DNA of 64,000 bases from Rhodospirillales bacterium (GCA_023145215.1 JAGLED010000004.1:37675-101674), one strand, 5' to 3'; positions 9,064 through 18,925 are shown, counted from the first letter of the stretch. Made by a program: numbers and translations. The notes: generated by a model not told the origin, from the letters alone.

Positions 9064-9506
9064 CAGACTCCCTCCGAGTGTGATTGCGGTTACCGACGTG
9101 CAATGCACGTCGAAGCAAAGGCAGGTCTCCTGGCTCACGGTTTGCCGCCGAAAAATCGCCTTCCCAACGCATAGGTCAGTGGCCATCGATTTTCGGCTCG
9201 CCGCTCACAGTTGCGGGGGCAGCCCGGGTAAGAATTCCCTGATGGGTAAATCCTCCCCGTGTTCCCTATTAGTCCCCAAGACTCTGTACGTCTCTCAGCG
9301 GGGAACCCTTGCTGACGGAATGATGCGCCGAACTCGGGTTTGTTGTCAAACCGATGACGCGGCGAGATTCGACGATTGTTGGGCGTATTAAGCGCCATCG
9401 ACGATTGCAAGTCCCTCTGGCGATTGGGAATTTGTGACGTTGTATGTTGCGGTGCAAAAATAGTTATGGAATGCTGACCTAACTTAAGCAGGGGGCGGGG
9501 TGGCCA
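9064..9506. other. Intergenic leader region between cbtB and amt-kinase gene
   Basis: About 440 bases without a protein gene. The minus-strand half is the cbtB leader with the cobalamin riboswitch. The rest (about 9340-9506) must contain the two divergent promoters. Track ORFs here (9044-9391, 9135-10004) are shadows of structured RNA. Confidence 0.6.
9112..9305 (-). ncRNA. Cobalamin (AdoCbl-type) riboswitch
   Basis: Read on the minus strand, the segment contains the two conserved blocks of the cobalamin riboswitch. The first is GGCTGCCCCCGCAACTGTG (core, near 9205-9224); the second is GAGCCAGGAGACCTGCC (B12-box-type element, near 9119-9136). They have the order and spacing expected, about 50 bases upstream of the cbtB start. 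It probably blocks cbtBA expression when adenosylcobalamin is bound. Exact ends are approximate; the 3' expression platform between 9064 and 9112 was not resolved. Confidence 0.92.
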
Positions 9507-11573
9507 GTGAGTTCGTTCTCCACGGTCGATGTTGTATGGGTTGTTACGAGCGCTGCGCTTGTGTTCATGATGCAGGCGGGCTTTTGCTGTTTGGAAAGCG
9601 GTTATGTCCGATCGAAGAACAGCGTCAATGTCGCCGCGAAGAACTTTGCCGATTTCTGCATATCGGCGGGGATATTCTGGGCCGTCGGTTTCGGCCTTAT
9701 GTTCGGTGCCAGCGAAAACGGTTATATTGGCGCTACCAATTTCGTTTTTTCGGTCAGCGACGATCCCGGCCACATCGCCTTTTTTGTATTTCAGTTGATG
9801 TTTTGCGGCACCGCGACGACGATTGTTTCCGGGGCAGTCGCAGAGCGAACCAGTTACGTCGCCTATCTGATGATTGCCGTTGTGATTTCGCTGATCATTT
9901 ATCCGGTATTCGGTCATTGGGCGTGGGGCGGTGCCGTCGGTGGCCGCCCGGGCTGGCTGGCTGAACTGGGCTTCGTCGATTTCGCTGGATCGACGGTCGT
10001 GCATTCCGTTGCGGGGTGGGTCGGGTTAGCGGCCGTCATCATCATCGGCCCGCGCGAGGGCCGCTTCGACGGTACTGGCGGTCATTTCCGGTCCCACAGT
10101 CTGCCGCTTTCGGCACTCGGCGTCTTTACGATTTGGGTCGGTTGGATCGGCTTCAACGGCGGCAGCACCCTTGCAGCCAACGACGCCGTCCCGCTGATCG
10201 TCTTCAATACGTTGATTGCCGGTGCTTTCGGCGGATTGGCGTCGATCATAATTGCGCCGCTGGTGTTCGGGCGGTCCGACGTGCCGAGTATGCTCAACGG
10301 CGCGCTCGCCGGTTTGGTGGCGATCACCGCTGCGGCGCATGCCGTCGTGCCCTGGTCGGCCGTGGTGATCGGGCTCGTCGGTGGGGTTCTCTGCACCGCG
10401 GGCACGTATGCGTTGGAGCGTCTTCGCATAGATGACGTCCTTTCGGCGTTTCCGGTGCACGCGGTCGCAGGTATATGGGGCACGCTGTCTGTTGCACTAT
10501 TCGGGCGGCCGGAAATCCTTGGGACCGGCCTTGGCCGCTTCGATCAGTTTCTGGTGCAGGGTACCGGTGTTCTGGTTGCGATGGCCTGGGCGTTCGGTCT
10601 GGGGTTCATTCTGCTCAAGCTCATCGACCGTGTATATCCGCTTCGCGTCAGATTGAACGCCGAGCGGGTCGGCCTCAATATCAGCGAGCACGATCAGTCG
10701 ACGGAGCAACTCGACCTGTTGCGGGCGATGGAGTTCCAGCGCGTCACCGGGGATTATTCGAAGCCTATCCCGGTCGAGCCGAATTCCGAAACCGGCGATA
10801 TCGCCGCGCAATACAACCGTGTGCTTCAGAACCTGTATAACGCCAAACTGGATGCCGAGACCGCCAACAATGCGAAATCGGACTTCCTGGCCTCCATGAG
10901 CCATGAATTGCGCACACCGCTGAATGCGATCATGGGATTCTCGGAAGTTATCTCAAATCAGTACTTCGGCCCGATCGGATCGGACAAGTACAAGGACTAC
11001 GCCAACGACATCATGTCGAGCGGCAGGCACCTGCTCAGTCTCGTCAACGATATCCTCGATCTTTCGAAGATCGAGGCCGGGCGCAATACACTGGTGAAGA
11101 AAAAGATATTACCGCGCGACGCCTTCGACGATGCCCTGAAAATCGCCAAGAACGCCATCGACTGCAGCCAGATTTATTTCGAAACACGTGTCGCCGACAG
11201 CGTGCCGGCGCTCTTCGTCGACGAGCGGGCCATCAAACAGGTTCTGCTCAATCTGCTGTTCAATGCCGTCAAGTTCACGCCGGGCGGGGGGCATGTGACC
11301 CTCAAGGCCACTCACACCAACGGCGTGCATGTTCTTGAAGTTGCCGACAGCGGTGACGGGATCGAACCGGAAGATCTGAAAAAGATCACCGAGCCTTTCG
11401 CGCAGCTTCAGTCCAATCCGCATATCGCCAAGATGGGAACCGGGCTCGGCCTTGCCATCGCCAAGGCGCTGGTCGAAGCGCATGGTGGGACGCTCCGGAT
11501 ATCAAGTGTCGTCGGCAAAGGCACGACCGTGCGGGTGATTCTGCCGAGCGAGCAGAACGCCGCCGCCGAGTAG
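9507..11573 (+). CDS. Ammonium transporter (Amt) fused to sensor histidine kinase
   Basis: A 688-residue fusion starting at GTG 9507. Residues 1-380 form an Amt/Rh channel with about eleven helices. The twin pore histidines are present (H166 in STVVHSVAG, H318 in FPVHAVAGIWG), and the conserved Amt cytoplasmic tail is recognisable as GLNISEHD. This leads into a linker and then a kinase core: HisKA with H466 in SMSHELRTPLNAIMGF, and HATPase_c with GTGLGLAIAKALVEAHGG. There is no receiver domain. Related Amt-kinase fusions such as Kuenenia Amt5 act as ammonium sensors. The intact histidines leave open whether this one also conducts. No response regulator gene is adjacent; its partner is unknown. 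Confidence 0.93.
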   Translation: MSSFSTVDVVWVVTSAALVFMMQAGFCCLESGYVRSKNSVNVAAKNFADFCISAGIFWAVGFGLMFGASENGYIGATNFVFSVSDDPGHIAFFVFQLMFCGTATTIVSGAVAERTSYVAYLMIAVVISLIIYPVFGHWAWGGAVGGRPGWLAELGFVDFAGSTVVHSVAGWVGLAAVIIIGPREGRFDGTGGHFRSHSLPLSALGVFTIWVGWIGFNGGSTLAANDAVPLIVFNTLIAGAFGGLASIIIAPLVFGRSDVPSMLNGALAGLVAITAAAHAVVPWSAVVIGLVGGVLCTAGTYALERLRIDDVLSAFPVHAVAGIWGTLSVALFGRPEILGTGLGRFDQFLVQGTGVLVAMAWAFGLGFILLKLIDRVYPLRVRLNAERVGLNISEHDQSTEQLDLLRAMEFQRVTGDYSKPIPVEPNSETGDIAAQYNRVLQNLYNAKLDAETANNAKSDFLASMSHELRTPLNAIMGFSEVISNQYFGPIGSDKYKDYANDIMSSGRHLLSLVNDILDLSKIEAGRNTLVKKKILPRDAFDDALKIAKNAIDCSQIYFETRVADSVPALFVDERAIKQVLLNLLFNAVKFTPGGGHVTLKATHTNGVHVLEVADSGDGIEPEDLKKITEPFAQLQSNPHIAKMGTGLGLAIAKALVEAHGGTLRISSVVGKGTTVRVILPSEQNAAAE

Positions 11574-11580
11574 GGCCACA

Positions 11581-13188
11581 TCAGGAAATATCCACGCTCT
11601 CTAATCTCTTCGCGGCTTTATCCATATGATTGGCGATGCTTCGTATGTCGTTCAGAGCATCCAGTGCAATTCCGGTTTCCATCACGCTGAGTTCGCCGCT
11701 GCTTGCAGCGCGCAAGGTTTCCGCTTTCATGTTCTGGTATGCACTTTCGAAAGCGTCCAGGTTGGGTTGCTGACCATCCTCGTCCTGTCCAACTTTGACC
11801 CCGGCCGCACTGATCCCCGAAGCAAGCAAGGCAGCCATTTCATGGAATTGCCGCACGTAGGCTACGGGCAGGCGATCAAGGCGATGCCGTCGCGATGCAA
11901 GATCCCGCCCATTGCGTGCGATCTCGAGATAATGCCAGATTGCACGGACGATGTTCGAAAGCGACTTGGCAATATCCTCGGTGTTGCGTCCAGCGTTGAG
12001 GCGTCGGATGTACCCGTAAACGGCTTCGCTGAGGGTATCCGCAACCGAGAGCTTGTGTTGCAAGCGTGTGACGGAGACCTCCCTTTCAACGAGTGACGAC
12101 TTGGCGATCGCAAAGGCGACTTCAGCGATCCTTTTCATTTCCAGTACAATTGCGTTCAAGGCGATCGACGGGACGGCAAGGCTGAAATCGTCGAGGTACT
12201 GCGGCCTGGACTCTGTTTCTTCGCGCGTTGTTAGCCGGGTTGCGAGCCATGTTTCGAGCCGTTTGCTGAGTGGCCATATCAACAGTACGCCCAGGACATT
12301 GAACGCGGTATGGAACAGCGCCAGCGTGGTCGCAGGCGCCCTTGTTCCGGTAATTTTCGCTTCGACGAACGCTACGATCACCAGCATGATGGGAAGCATC
12401 GCCAACGCCGACAACCCGGTGAGGATGTTGAAGAATACGTGTGAGAGCGCCACCCGCTTGGCGGCGGCCGTCGCACCGAATACGGCAACCAGTGCGGTGC
12501 TCGTGGTGCCGATGTTGGCGCCGATCACCAGTGCAGCGCCTGAATCGATGGTCAGCAAGCCGCCCAGTGCCGCGGTAATGGCGATGGCGATAACGGCGCT
12601 TGAAGATTGCATCAATGTTGTCAACACGATGCCCGCGCCGACGAAGGCTACCGTGTTCCAAACTCCCTGTGTTTGCAGGGATGTGACGTCGATGGCAGCG
12701 GCTATCCCCTCGAATGTCATTTTCAATGTTGCGATCCCTAGGAAAAAAACACCGAAGCCGGTCATTGCTTCCCCTAACGCACCGCGCCGTGTGGATGTGC
12801 CGGACAGAAAAAGCGCCATGCCGATCCCGAGCAACGGAAGTGCGAGCGCTTCTATTTTAAAGTTGATGCCGATCAGCGCGACGAGCCAGCCGGTCAGGGT
12901 GGTGCCGACGTTACTGCCGAAAACGACCCACATCGCCTGAGGTAACGTCAATAGGCCCGCATTGACGAAGCCGATCGCTGCCACTGTCACGGCGCTGGAA
13001 GACTGGACCAGTCCGGTAATCAAAATACCTGACATAAGCCCGCGAGCACGGGAGTTGGTCCAGTGCCCGAGAACGTCGCGTAACGTGTCGCCGGCCGCAA
13101 CCTTCAAGCCGGTCGTCATTAGGTGGATACCGAGTAGAAACAGACCGATCCCGCCCAATGCGCTGCCGGCCATTGTCCAGCTAATCAT
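11581..13188 (-). CDS. Na/Pi cotransporter family protein with PhoU-like C-terminus
   Basis: A type II Na+/phosphate symporter homolog (NptA/YjbB class). The track extends to a TTG at 13257, but the ATG at 13188 (MISWTMAGSALGGIGLFLLG) has an AGGAC-type site and puts the first helix at the N-terminus, giving 535 residues. Two repeated halves carry the family QSSSA motifs (GLVQSSSAVTVAAIGFVNAG and LMQSSSAVIAIAI), each followed by a GxNxGTT motif (FGSNVGTT; IGANIGTT). The final ~180 residues are soluble and helical, like PhoU. It would move phosphate or regulate its uptake. It converges with the amt-kinase gene, 7 bases apart. Confidence 0.92.
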   Translation of the reverse strand: MISWTMAGSALGGIGLFLLGIHLMTTGLKVAAGDTLRDVLGHWTNSRARGLMSGILITGLVQSSSAVTVAAIGFVNAGLLTLPQAMWVVFGSNVGTTLTGWLVALIGINFKIEALALPLLGIGMALFLSGTSTRRGALGEAMTGFGVFFLGIATLKMTFEGIAAAIDVTSLQTQGVWNTVAFVGAGIVLTTLMQSSSAVIAIAITAALGGLLTIDSGAALVIGANIGTTSTALVAVFGATAAAKRVALSHVFFNILTGLSALAMLPIMLVIVAFVEAKITGTRAPATTLALFHTAFNVLGVLLIWPLSKRLETWLATRLTTREETESRPQYLDDFSLAVPSIALNAIVLEMKRIAEVAFAIAKSSLVEREVSVTRLQHKLSVADTLSEAVYGYIRRLNAGRNTEDIAKSLSNIVRAIWHYLEIARNGRDLASRRHRLDRLPVAYVRQFHEMAALLASGISAAGVKVGQDEDGQQPNLDAFESAYQNMKAETLRAASSGELSVMETGIALDALNDIRSIANHMDKAAKRLESVDIS

Positions 13189-13284
13189 GTCCGTCCTGTC
13201 GTCCGAGCGAAGACCAATGGATCGGTCATTATAAACAACACGGTCGTTCTGCGACAAAAGGCTTTAGCGGTTCCCGGCGATTGC

Positions 13285-13737
13285 TCAGGGAAGTTTAGAG
13301 GCCTTTTGAACGAGAGTTTCCAGCCGGTTGAGGAAGTTGGAGCGGTCCTGCTTCGAAAACGAACGTGGTCCCCCCGTAATCTCACCGGCGTCGCGCAGCC
13401 CCTGCATAAGTTCGCGATTGGCCAGCGCCATGCCAATCATGTTTTCGGTGAATAGCTCGCCGTTCGGTTTGATCGCGCACGCACCCTTTTCAAGGCAGCG
13501 GGCGGCGAGAGGAATATCGTTTGTGACGCAAACGTCGGCGCTCTCGATATGTTCCGCGATCCAGTCGTCGGCGGCATCGGCGCCTTGCGAAACGATCACG
13601 AGTTCAACCATAGGGTCGGTGCTCGGCCGAATGCCGCCGTCACACACCATGATGGTTTTCAGTTTGTGGCGGGCAGCGACGCGGACAGTCTCGTCCTTGA
13701 CCGGGCAGGCGTCGGCATCGACGTAGATCACGCTCAC
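13285..13737 (-). CDS. UPF0178 (YaiI/YqxD) family protein
   Basis: The track ORF 13285-14202 carries about 155 false N-terminal residues read from inside the upstream HD-GYP gene. The real start is GTG 13737 (VSVIYVDADACPVKDE), sharing one base with the HD-GYP stop codon, which gives 150 residues, the usual UPF0178 length. The family hallmarks YVDADACPVK, CVTNDIPLA and GGPRSFSKQDRSNFLNRLE are present. It has a PIN-like nuclease fold by family assignment; the biochemical role is not established. Confidence 0.92.
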   Translation of the reverse strand: MSVIYVDADACPVKDETVRVAARHKLKTIMVCDGGIRPSTDPMVELVIVSQGADAADDWIAEHIESADVCVTNDIPLAARCLEKGACAIKPNGELFTENMIGMALANRELMQGLRDAGEITGGPRSFSKQDRSNFLNRLETLVQKASKLP

Positions 13738-15551
13738 TAGTCGTCGCCGGCTTCGGCTTCTTCTTTCGGGAGATATTGCGAAACGTCGACGTCGTCCAAC
13801 TGCTCCGGCATCAGGAAGCGCTCGGCGTATTCCTTGTAGACGCCGGATGTCAGGAATAACTCGAACAGTTCGTCGTCGATGTGGGCGTCTTTCTTCATGA
13901 AGGACATGATCTTGACGCTGTCGGAGAGCTTCTTCGGCGCCTTGTAGGGGCGGTCGGCAGCCGTCAGTGCTTCGAAGATGTCGGCAATCGCCATAATGCG
14001 GGCCGGGACCGACATGTGCTCCTTGTTCAGCTTTTTCGGATACCCCGTGCCATCCATCTTTTCGTGGTGGCCGCCGGCCATTTCCGGTACGCGCGCCAGA
14101 TGTTTCGGGAACGGCAGCGCTTCCAGCATAATGATCGTCTGCACGATGTGGTCGTTGATCTTGAAGCGCTCTTCCTCGGTCAACGTGCCGCGCGCAATAC
14201 ACAGGTTGTAAATCTCACCCAGATTGTACTTGTGCTCCGGCACGTCGAGCTTGAAGCCCCACGGGTTGTCGTCCGCCGCCGTCGGTTCTTTGCCTTCGCG
14301 ATAGATGATGTGGTCGTAGCGGTCGGCGAGGAGGTTCTCTTCGACCGGCAATTCGGGTTCCGGCTCGCGTTCGACACGTTTGAGTTCTTCGTAAGATAGC
14401 CCGAGCCGGTCCGACAGTGTCCGCGTCCATTTGATCTCTGCGATCTCCTTCACGCGCTCGATCCGGTCGGGCGCCATGAATTCGCCGCCGACGTTGCTCT
14501 CGGCGATGAAGGCGAAGTCGTCGTCCAGCTTGGCCAGTTGGTCTTCGAGTTCCTTGTGAAGCTCGTCGGCGTTGCCGCCGTCGATGACCTTGTTCAGGTA
14601 CTCGATAACCCGGTCGCGTTTGACAATTTCGAAGCGGTTCCGGATTTCGTGAATGCGGTTGTAGATGGTTTCGAGCTTGGTGGCCTTATCGACCACGTAT
14701 TCCGGCGTCGTGACCTTGCCGCAATCGTGCAACCACGCGGCGATGTGCAGTTCGTACCATTCCTCGTCGGTGAGTTCGAAATCCTTGAACGGACCGTCCT
14801 TCTGCTCCGATGCGGCGTGCGCGAGCATTTTGGTGAGTTCCGGCACGCGCTGGCAGTGCCCGCCGGTGTAGGGGGATTTCGCGTCAATTGCCGATGCGAT
14901 CAACTCGATGAAACTGTCGAGCAGTTTCTTCTGCGCTTCCAGAAGCTGTTGGTTGTCGAGCGCGACGGCGGCCTGGGACGCCAGCGCCTCGATCAGCGGC
15001 TGGATATGGGCGCCGAATTCGATAACCTCGCCGGATTGCTTGTCGACGGCGTTGAGCAACTGCAGAACGCCGATAATTTCGTTCTGCGAGTTGCGAAGCG
15101 GCACGCACAGGAAAGATTTGGAACGGTAGCCGGTCCCTTCGTCGAACTTCTTGGTGCCGGAAAAATCGAAACTGTCGTTCTCGTAGGCATCGGGGATGTT
15201 GATCGACTTGCCGGTCAGTGCGGCGGCAGACGCCACGTTTTTGTGGTTTTCCTCGCCGGTTTTCGGGTCGACCAGGGTCAACGGCGGGAAGTTGATGTCT
15301 TTTCCCGTCGTACCGCCCATCGCGATCTCAAGCGAATCCGTCCGCATGATCTCGAAGCGGAGCCGGTTGTCGTCAGTGCGGATATAGAGCGTGCCGCCAT
15401 CGGCGTTGGCGAGGCTCTTCGCTTCCAGCAGAATCGTTTCCATCAGGACATTGGTGTCCCGCTCAGCGGAAAGCGCGATGCCGATATCAATCAGGCGTTG
15501 CAAGCTTGAGGCGCTCAGCCCATCGTTGGTTTCCGTGGTTCCGTCAGCCAT
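13737..15551 (-). CDS. GAF and HD-GYP domain protein, probable c-di-GMP phosphodiesterase
   Basis: A 604-residue soluble protein with start ATG 15551 (MADGTTETNDG) taken in preference to the track start 51 bases upstream. Residues ~20-190 form a GAF sensor domain (LMETILLEAKSLANADGGTLYI; SFLCVPLRN). The HD-GYP domain follows, with HD as AAWLHDCGK, a conserved HHEKMDGTGYP and the ADIFEALTAADRPYK helix. An unusual ~110-residue insertion sits between the HD and GYP blocks (after ETIYNRIHEIRNRFEIVKRD). The metal-binding and GYP residues look intact, so c-di-GMP hydrolysis is likely but not proven. It is translationally coupled to the UPF0178 gene. Confidence 0.9.
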   Translation of the reverse strand: MADGTTETNDGLSASSLQRLIDIGIALSAERDTNVLMETILLEAKSLANADGGTLYIRTDDNRLRFEIMRTDSLEIAMGGTTGKDINFPPLTLVDPKTGEENHKNVASAAALTGKSINIPDAYENDSFDFSGTKKFDEGTGYRSKSFLCVPLRNSQNEIIGVLQLLNAVDKQSGEVIEFGAHIQPLIEALASQAAVALDNQQLLEAQKKLLDSFIELIASAIDAKSPYTGGHCQRVPELTKMLAHAASEQKDGPFKDFELTDEEWYELHIAAWLHDCGKVTTPEYVVDKATKLETIYNRIHEIRNRFEIVKRDRVIEYLNKVIDGGNADELHKELEDQLAKLDDDFAFIAESNVGGEFMAPDRIERVKEIAEIKWTRTLSDRLGLSYEELKRVEREPEPELPVEENLLADRYDHIIYREGKEPTAADDNPWGFKLDVPEHKYNLGEIYNLCIARGTLTEEERFKINDHIVQTIIMLEALPFPKHLARVPEMAGGHHEKMDGTGYPKKLNKEHMSVPARIMAIADIFEALTAADRPYKAPKKLSDSVKIMSFMKKDAHIDDELFELFLTSGVYKEYAERFLMPEQLDDVDVSQYLPKEEAEAGDD

Positions 15552-15740
15552 GTCGTAAATTTTTTTCCCACCGGAACACGCCGAAACCGCGCATTCCCTC
15601 AATCCCCAATTCCGACCCCGACTCTAGACGTTTAAGCCATTGATTGACAATGGCTACACGGCCCATCGGGCAATTTTCCGGATTGCTTGACCGCGGCGTC
15701 CGGAAAGGGTCAACCTTGCCCCGGGCGAGGAGTAAACGGG

Positions 15741-17249
15741 ATGGCTTACAGTTCCCTGAGAGATTTCATCGAAAAACTGGAACGATCCGGCCGTTTGGTG
15801 CGGGTTTCCGCGCCTGTATCGACGGTACTGGAAATGACCGAAATCCAGACCCGGGTGCTGGCCGAGGGCGGTCCCGCCATTCTGTTCGAGAATGTGATCA
15901 AGGAAGATGGCACGCCGTCCGGCATGCCCGTGCTGGTCAACCTTTTCGGCACCGTCGAACGTGTCGCCTGGGGCATGAACCGGGAGCCGCACGAGCTCCG
16001 CGAGATCGGCGAGACACTGGCCTTCCTGCGCCAGCCGGAACCGCCGGGCGGCTGGCGCGAAGCGCTCGAAATGCTGCCGTTGATGAAGACCGTGATGGCC
16101 ATGAAGCCCAGGGATTCCGGGACGGCGTACTGCCAGGAAATCGTCCTGGCCGGCGATGATATCGACCTCGCCAAGCTGCCTGTGCAGACATGCTGGCCCG
16201 GCGAACCGGCGCCCCTGATCACCTGGCCGTTGGTGGTCACCAAGGGGCCTGGGGGCGACAAGCGCGACGCCTATAATCTGGGGATCTACCGGATGCAGGT
16301 GACGGGCAGGAACACCACCCTCATGCGCTGGCTGAAGCACCGGGGCGGGGCGCAGCATCATCAGCGCTGGAAGGCGGAAAAGCCCGAACCGCTGCCTGCC
16401 GCGTGTGTCCTGGGGGCGGACCCCGGCACGATTCTGGCGGCCGTGACGCCGGTGCCGGATACACTTTCCGAATACCAGTTCGCGGGTCTTTTGCGGGGTA
16501 AAAAAGTCGACCTCGTCGATTGCGTGACGCAACCTTTGAAAGTGCCTGCCGAAGCCGAAATCGTTATTGAGGGGACGGTTTCGTTGACCGATTACGGCGA
16601 CGAAGGTCCCTACGGGGATCACACCGGGTATTACAACGCCGTCGAGCCGTTCCCGGTCTTCAACGTCACCGCCATCACGATGCGCAGGAACCCGATTTAT
16701 CTCTCGACCTATACCGGTCGTCCGCCGGATGAGCCATCGGTACTGGGCGAGGCGTTGAACGATGTCTTCGTGCCGCTGTTGCAACAGCAGTTCCCGGAAA
16801 TCGTCGATTTCTGGCTACCGCCGGAGGGGTGCTCATACCGCGTCGCCGTCGTCTCGATGAAGAAAGCTTACGCCGGACACGCGAAACGGATCATGCTGGC
16901 GGTCTGGTCGTATCTGCGGCAGTTCATGTACACGAAATTCGTGATCGTCGTGGACGAGGACATAAACGCCCGCGACTGGAACGACGTGATCTGGGCGATT
17001 TCGACCAACGTCGATCCCAGCCGCGATCTGACGGTCATCGACAACACGCCGATCGATTATCTCGACTTCGCATCGCCAGAGTCGGGGCTCGGTGGCAAGC
17101 TCGGCATCGACGCAACGACCAAGCTGCCGCCTGAAACCCATCGCGACTGGGGCCAGAAAATCCGCATGACGGACGATGTGATCGATAAGGTCGATCAAAT
17201 GTGGTCGGAACTCGGCATTCCCGGTTCCGGCAAGTCAATCTGGACGTGA
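15741..17249 (+). CDS. ubiD: UbiD family prenylated-FMN decarboxylase
   Basis: Catalyses decarboxylation of 4-hydroxy-3-polyprenylbenzoate in ubiquinone synthesis, or of a related aromatic or unsaturated acid, using prenylated FMN. ATG 15741 ([19 protein letters not shown]) with GAGGAG upstream gives 502 residues, a typical UbiD length. Family segments are clear: [31 protein letters not shown] and the C-terminal [15 protein letters not shown]. No ubiX flavin prenyltransferase is visible nearby. Isolated context means that a non-ubiquinone substrate cannot be excluded. Confidence 0.9.
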   Translation: MAYSSLRDFIEKLERSGRLVRVSAPVSTVLEMTEIQTRVLAEGGPAILFENVIKEDGTPSGMPVLVNLFGTVERVAWGMNREPHELREIGETLAFLRQPEPPGGWREALEMLPLMKTVMAMKPRDSGTAYCQEIVLAGDDIDLAKLPVQTCWPGEPAPLITWPLVVTKGPGGDKRDAYNLGIYRMQVTGRNTTLMRWLKHRGGAQHHQRWKAEKPEPLPAACVLGADPGTILAAVTPVPDTLSEYQFAGLLRGKKVDLVDCVTQPLKVPAEAEIVIEGTVSLTDYGDEGPYGDHTGYYNAVEPFPVFNVTAITMRRNPIYLSTYTGRPPDEPSVLGEALNDVFVPLLQQQFPEIVDFWLPPEGCSYRVAVVSMKKAYAGHAKRIMLAVWSYLRQFMYTKFVIVVDEDINARDWNDVIWAISTNVDPSRDLTVIDNTPIDYLDFASPESGLGGKLGIDATTKLPPETHRDWGQKIRMTDDVIDKVDQMWSELGIPGSGKSIWT

Positions 17250-17395
17250 TCCGTCGGAAGACGGCTTTTGACTACAAAATGACGCGGCTGGATTAGTCGA
17301 CATCGGCGCTCAGGTTTATCAAAATCGAATAATCGTTTTGACCTGAACGGACGCCGGGTTAATGCGTCACGTTCGCATTTGAGTGAGTGCACGCC

Positions 17396-18925
17396 ATGGC
17401 CGACAGAGCCGCACGCCGGGGCCGCGACGCCCGCCGGGAAGCCCGGGGAAAATCAGGCGCCGTAACGAAGCCCTATATCATCCGGAATATTCCGCTGCTG
17501 GAATTGGCTTCTGCCGAAGCGCTCGAGACGATCGAGGCCAATGCGGACCTCATTCTCGAAGAAATCGGCATCGAATTCCGTGATGACGAGGAAGCGCTGA
17601 AACTCCTCAAGGACGCCGGCGCCGACGTGCAGGGCACGCGCGTGCACTTCCCGAAGGGGCTCTGTCAGGGGGTGCTCAAAACCGCGCCGGCGCAATTTAC
17701 GCAGCATGCCCGCAATTCGGCCCGCAGTGTCGAGATCGGCGGCAATCACACGGTCTTCGCGCCGGTGTATGGGCCGCCGTTCGTGCGCGATCTGGATAAT
17801 GGCCGCCGCTACGGGACCATCGAGGATTTCCGGAATTTCGTGAAGCTCGCCTACATGGCGCCGGCCATGCACCATTCGGGCGGTACGGTCTGCGAGCCTG
17901 TCGACCTGCCCGTGAACAAGCGTCACTACGACATGCTTTATGCGCACATGAAGTATTCCGACAAGCCGTTCATGGGCTCCGTCACGCACCCGCAGCGCGC
18001 CGAAGATTCGGTCGCCATGTGCGAGATTCTGTTCGGCAAGGAGTTCGTCGACCAGAACACGGTGATGACCAGCCTGATCAACGCCAATTCGCCGATGGTG
18101 TTCGACGGCACCATGCTGGGCGCGCTGAAGGTCTATGCGAAGGCGAACCAGGCCTGCATCGTCTCGCCGTTCATCCTGGCGGGTGCAATGAGCCCGGTGA
18201 CGGCGTTGGGAACGTTGGCGCAGGTGCAGGCGGAGGTTCTCGCCGGTGGCGCGCTGACGCAGCTTTGCCGCCCGGGTGCGCCGCTGATTTACGGGGCGTT
18301 CGTCAGCGCGATTTCCATGCAGTCGGGGGCGCCGACGTTCGGCACGCCGGAACCGACGCTGGTGATTTCCGCCGCCGCGCAACTGGCACGGCGTCTGAAC
18401 CTGCCGTTCCGCTCAGGCGGCTCGCTCTGCGCCTCCAAGGTCGCGGATGCGCAGGCGGCATACGAAAGCGCCAATACGCTCAATGCCACCGTGCTGTCGG
18501 GCGTTAATTTCGCGTTGCATTCCGCGGGCTGGCTCGAAGGCGGACTGTCGTCGGGCTATGAAAAATTCGTCATGGATTGCGATCAACTGGCCATGATGCA
18601 GCGCCTGACGGAAGGTTACGACCTGACTGAAAACGGGCAGGGGCTTTCAGCCATCCGCGAAGTCGGGCCGGGGTCCCACTATCTGGGCTGCGCGCATACG
18701 CAGGCCAACTTCGAAACGGCGTTCATCCGCTCGAACCTCGCCGACAACAATTCCTACGAACAGTGGGAAGCCGAAGGTGCGCAGGACATGGCCCAGCGCG
18801 CCAACACGCTTTGGAAAAAATGGCTCGCCGATTATCAGGCGCCGGAAATCGATCCGGGCATCGATGAAGCGTTGCAGGCGTTCATGTCCGATAAGAAGGC
18901 GAGCTTCCCGGACTCCAATATTTAA
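17396..18925 (+). CDS. MttB-family (trimethylamine methyltransferase-like) corrinoid methyltransferase
   Basis: A 509-residue TIM-barrel methyltransferase that transfers a methyl group from a methylated amine to a corrinoid protein. The track start is GTG 17387; ATG 17396 is the likelier start. An N-terminal DADLILEEIGIEF-like helix, NANSPMVFDGTML, and LAGAMSPVTALGTLAQVQAE are typical of the family. The frame has no internal amber codon, so this is the non-pyrrolysine branch to which glycine betaine methyltransferase MtgB belongs, not a Pyl trimethylamine enzyme. A corrinoid protein, BCCT carrier and demethylating flavoproteins lie in the same window though not in the same operon. Glycine betaine is the leading candidate; proline betaine or carnitine derivatives are alternatives. 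Confidence 0.92.
   Translation: MADRAARRGRDARREARGKSGAVTKPYIIRNIPLLELASAEALETIEANADLILEEIGIEFRDDEEALKLLKDAGADVQGTRVHFPKGLCQGVLKTAPAQFTQHARNSARSVEIGGNHTVFAPVYGPPFVRDLDNGRRYGTIEDFRNFVKLAYMAPAMHHSGGTVCEPVDLPVNKRHYDMLYAHMKYSDKPFMGSVTHPQRAEDSVAMCEILFGKEFVDQNTVMTSLINANSPMVFDGTMLGALKVYAKANQACIVSPFILAGAMSPVTALGTLAQVQAEVLAGGALTQLCRPGAPLIYGAFVSAISMQSGAPTFGTPEPTLVISAAAQLARRLNLPFRSGGSLCASKVADAQAAYESANTLNATVLSGVNFALHSAGWLEGGLSSGYEKFVMDCDQLAMMQRLTEGYDLTENGQGLSAIREVGPGSHYLGCAHTQANFETAFIRSNLADNNSYEQWEAEGAQDMAQRANTLWKKWLADYQAPEIDPGIDEALQAFMSDKKASFPDSNI

Noticed and set aside
9135-10004. 289-residue minus-strand ORF over the riboswitch and amt gene
   Set aside because: It spans the structured riboswitch and the opposite strand of the Amt domain; no recognisable protein features.
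13738-14202. N-terminal extension of the UPF0178 ORF
   Set aside because: It is an off-frame reading of the HD-GYP gene; the family protein starts at VIYVDADAC.
17396-18925. Possible pyrrolysine MttB
   Set aside because: No in-frame TAG within the reading frame; the gene is a continuous non-Pyl member.
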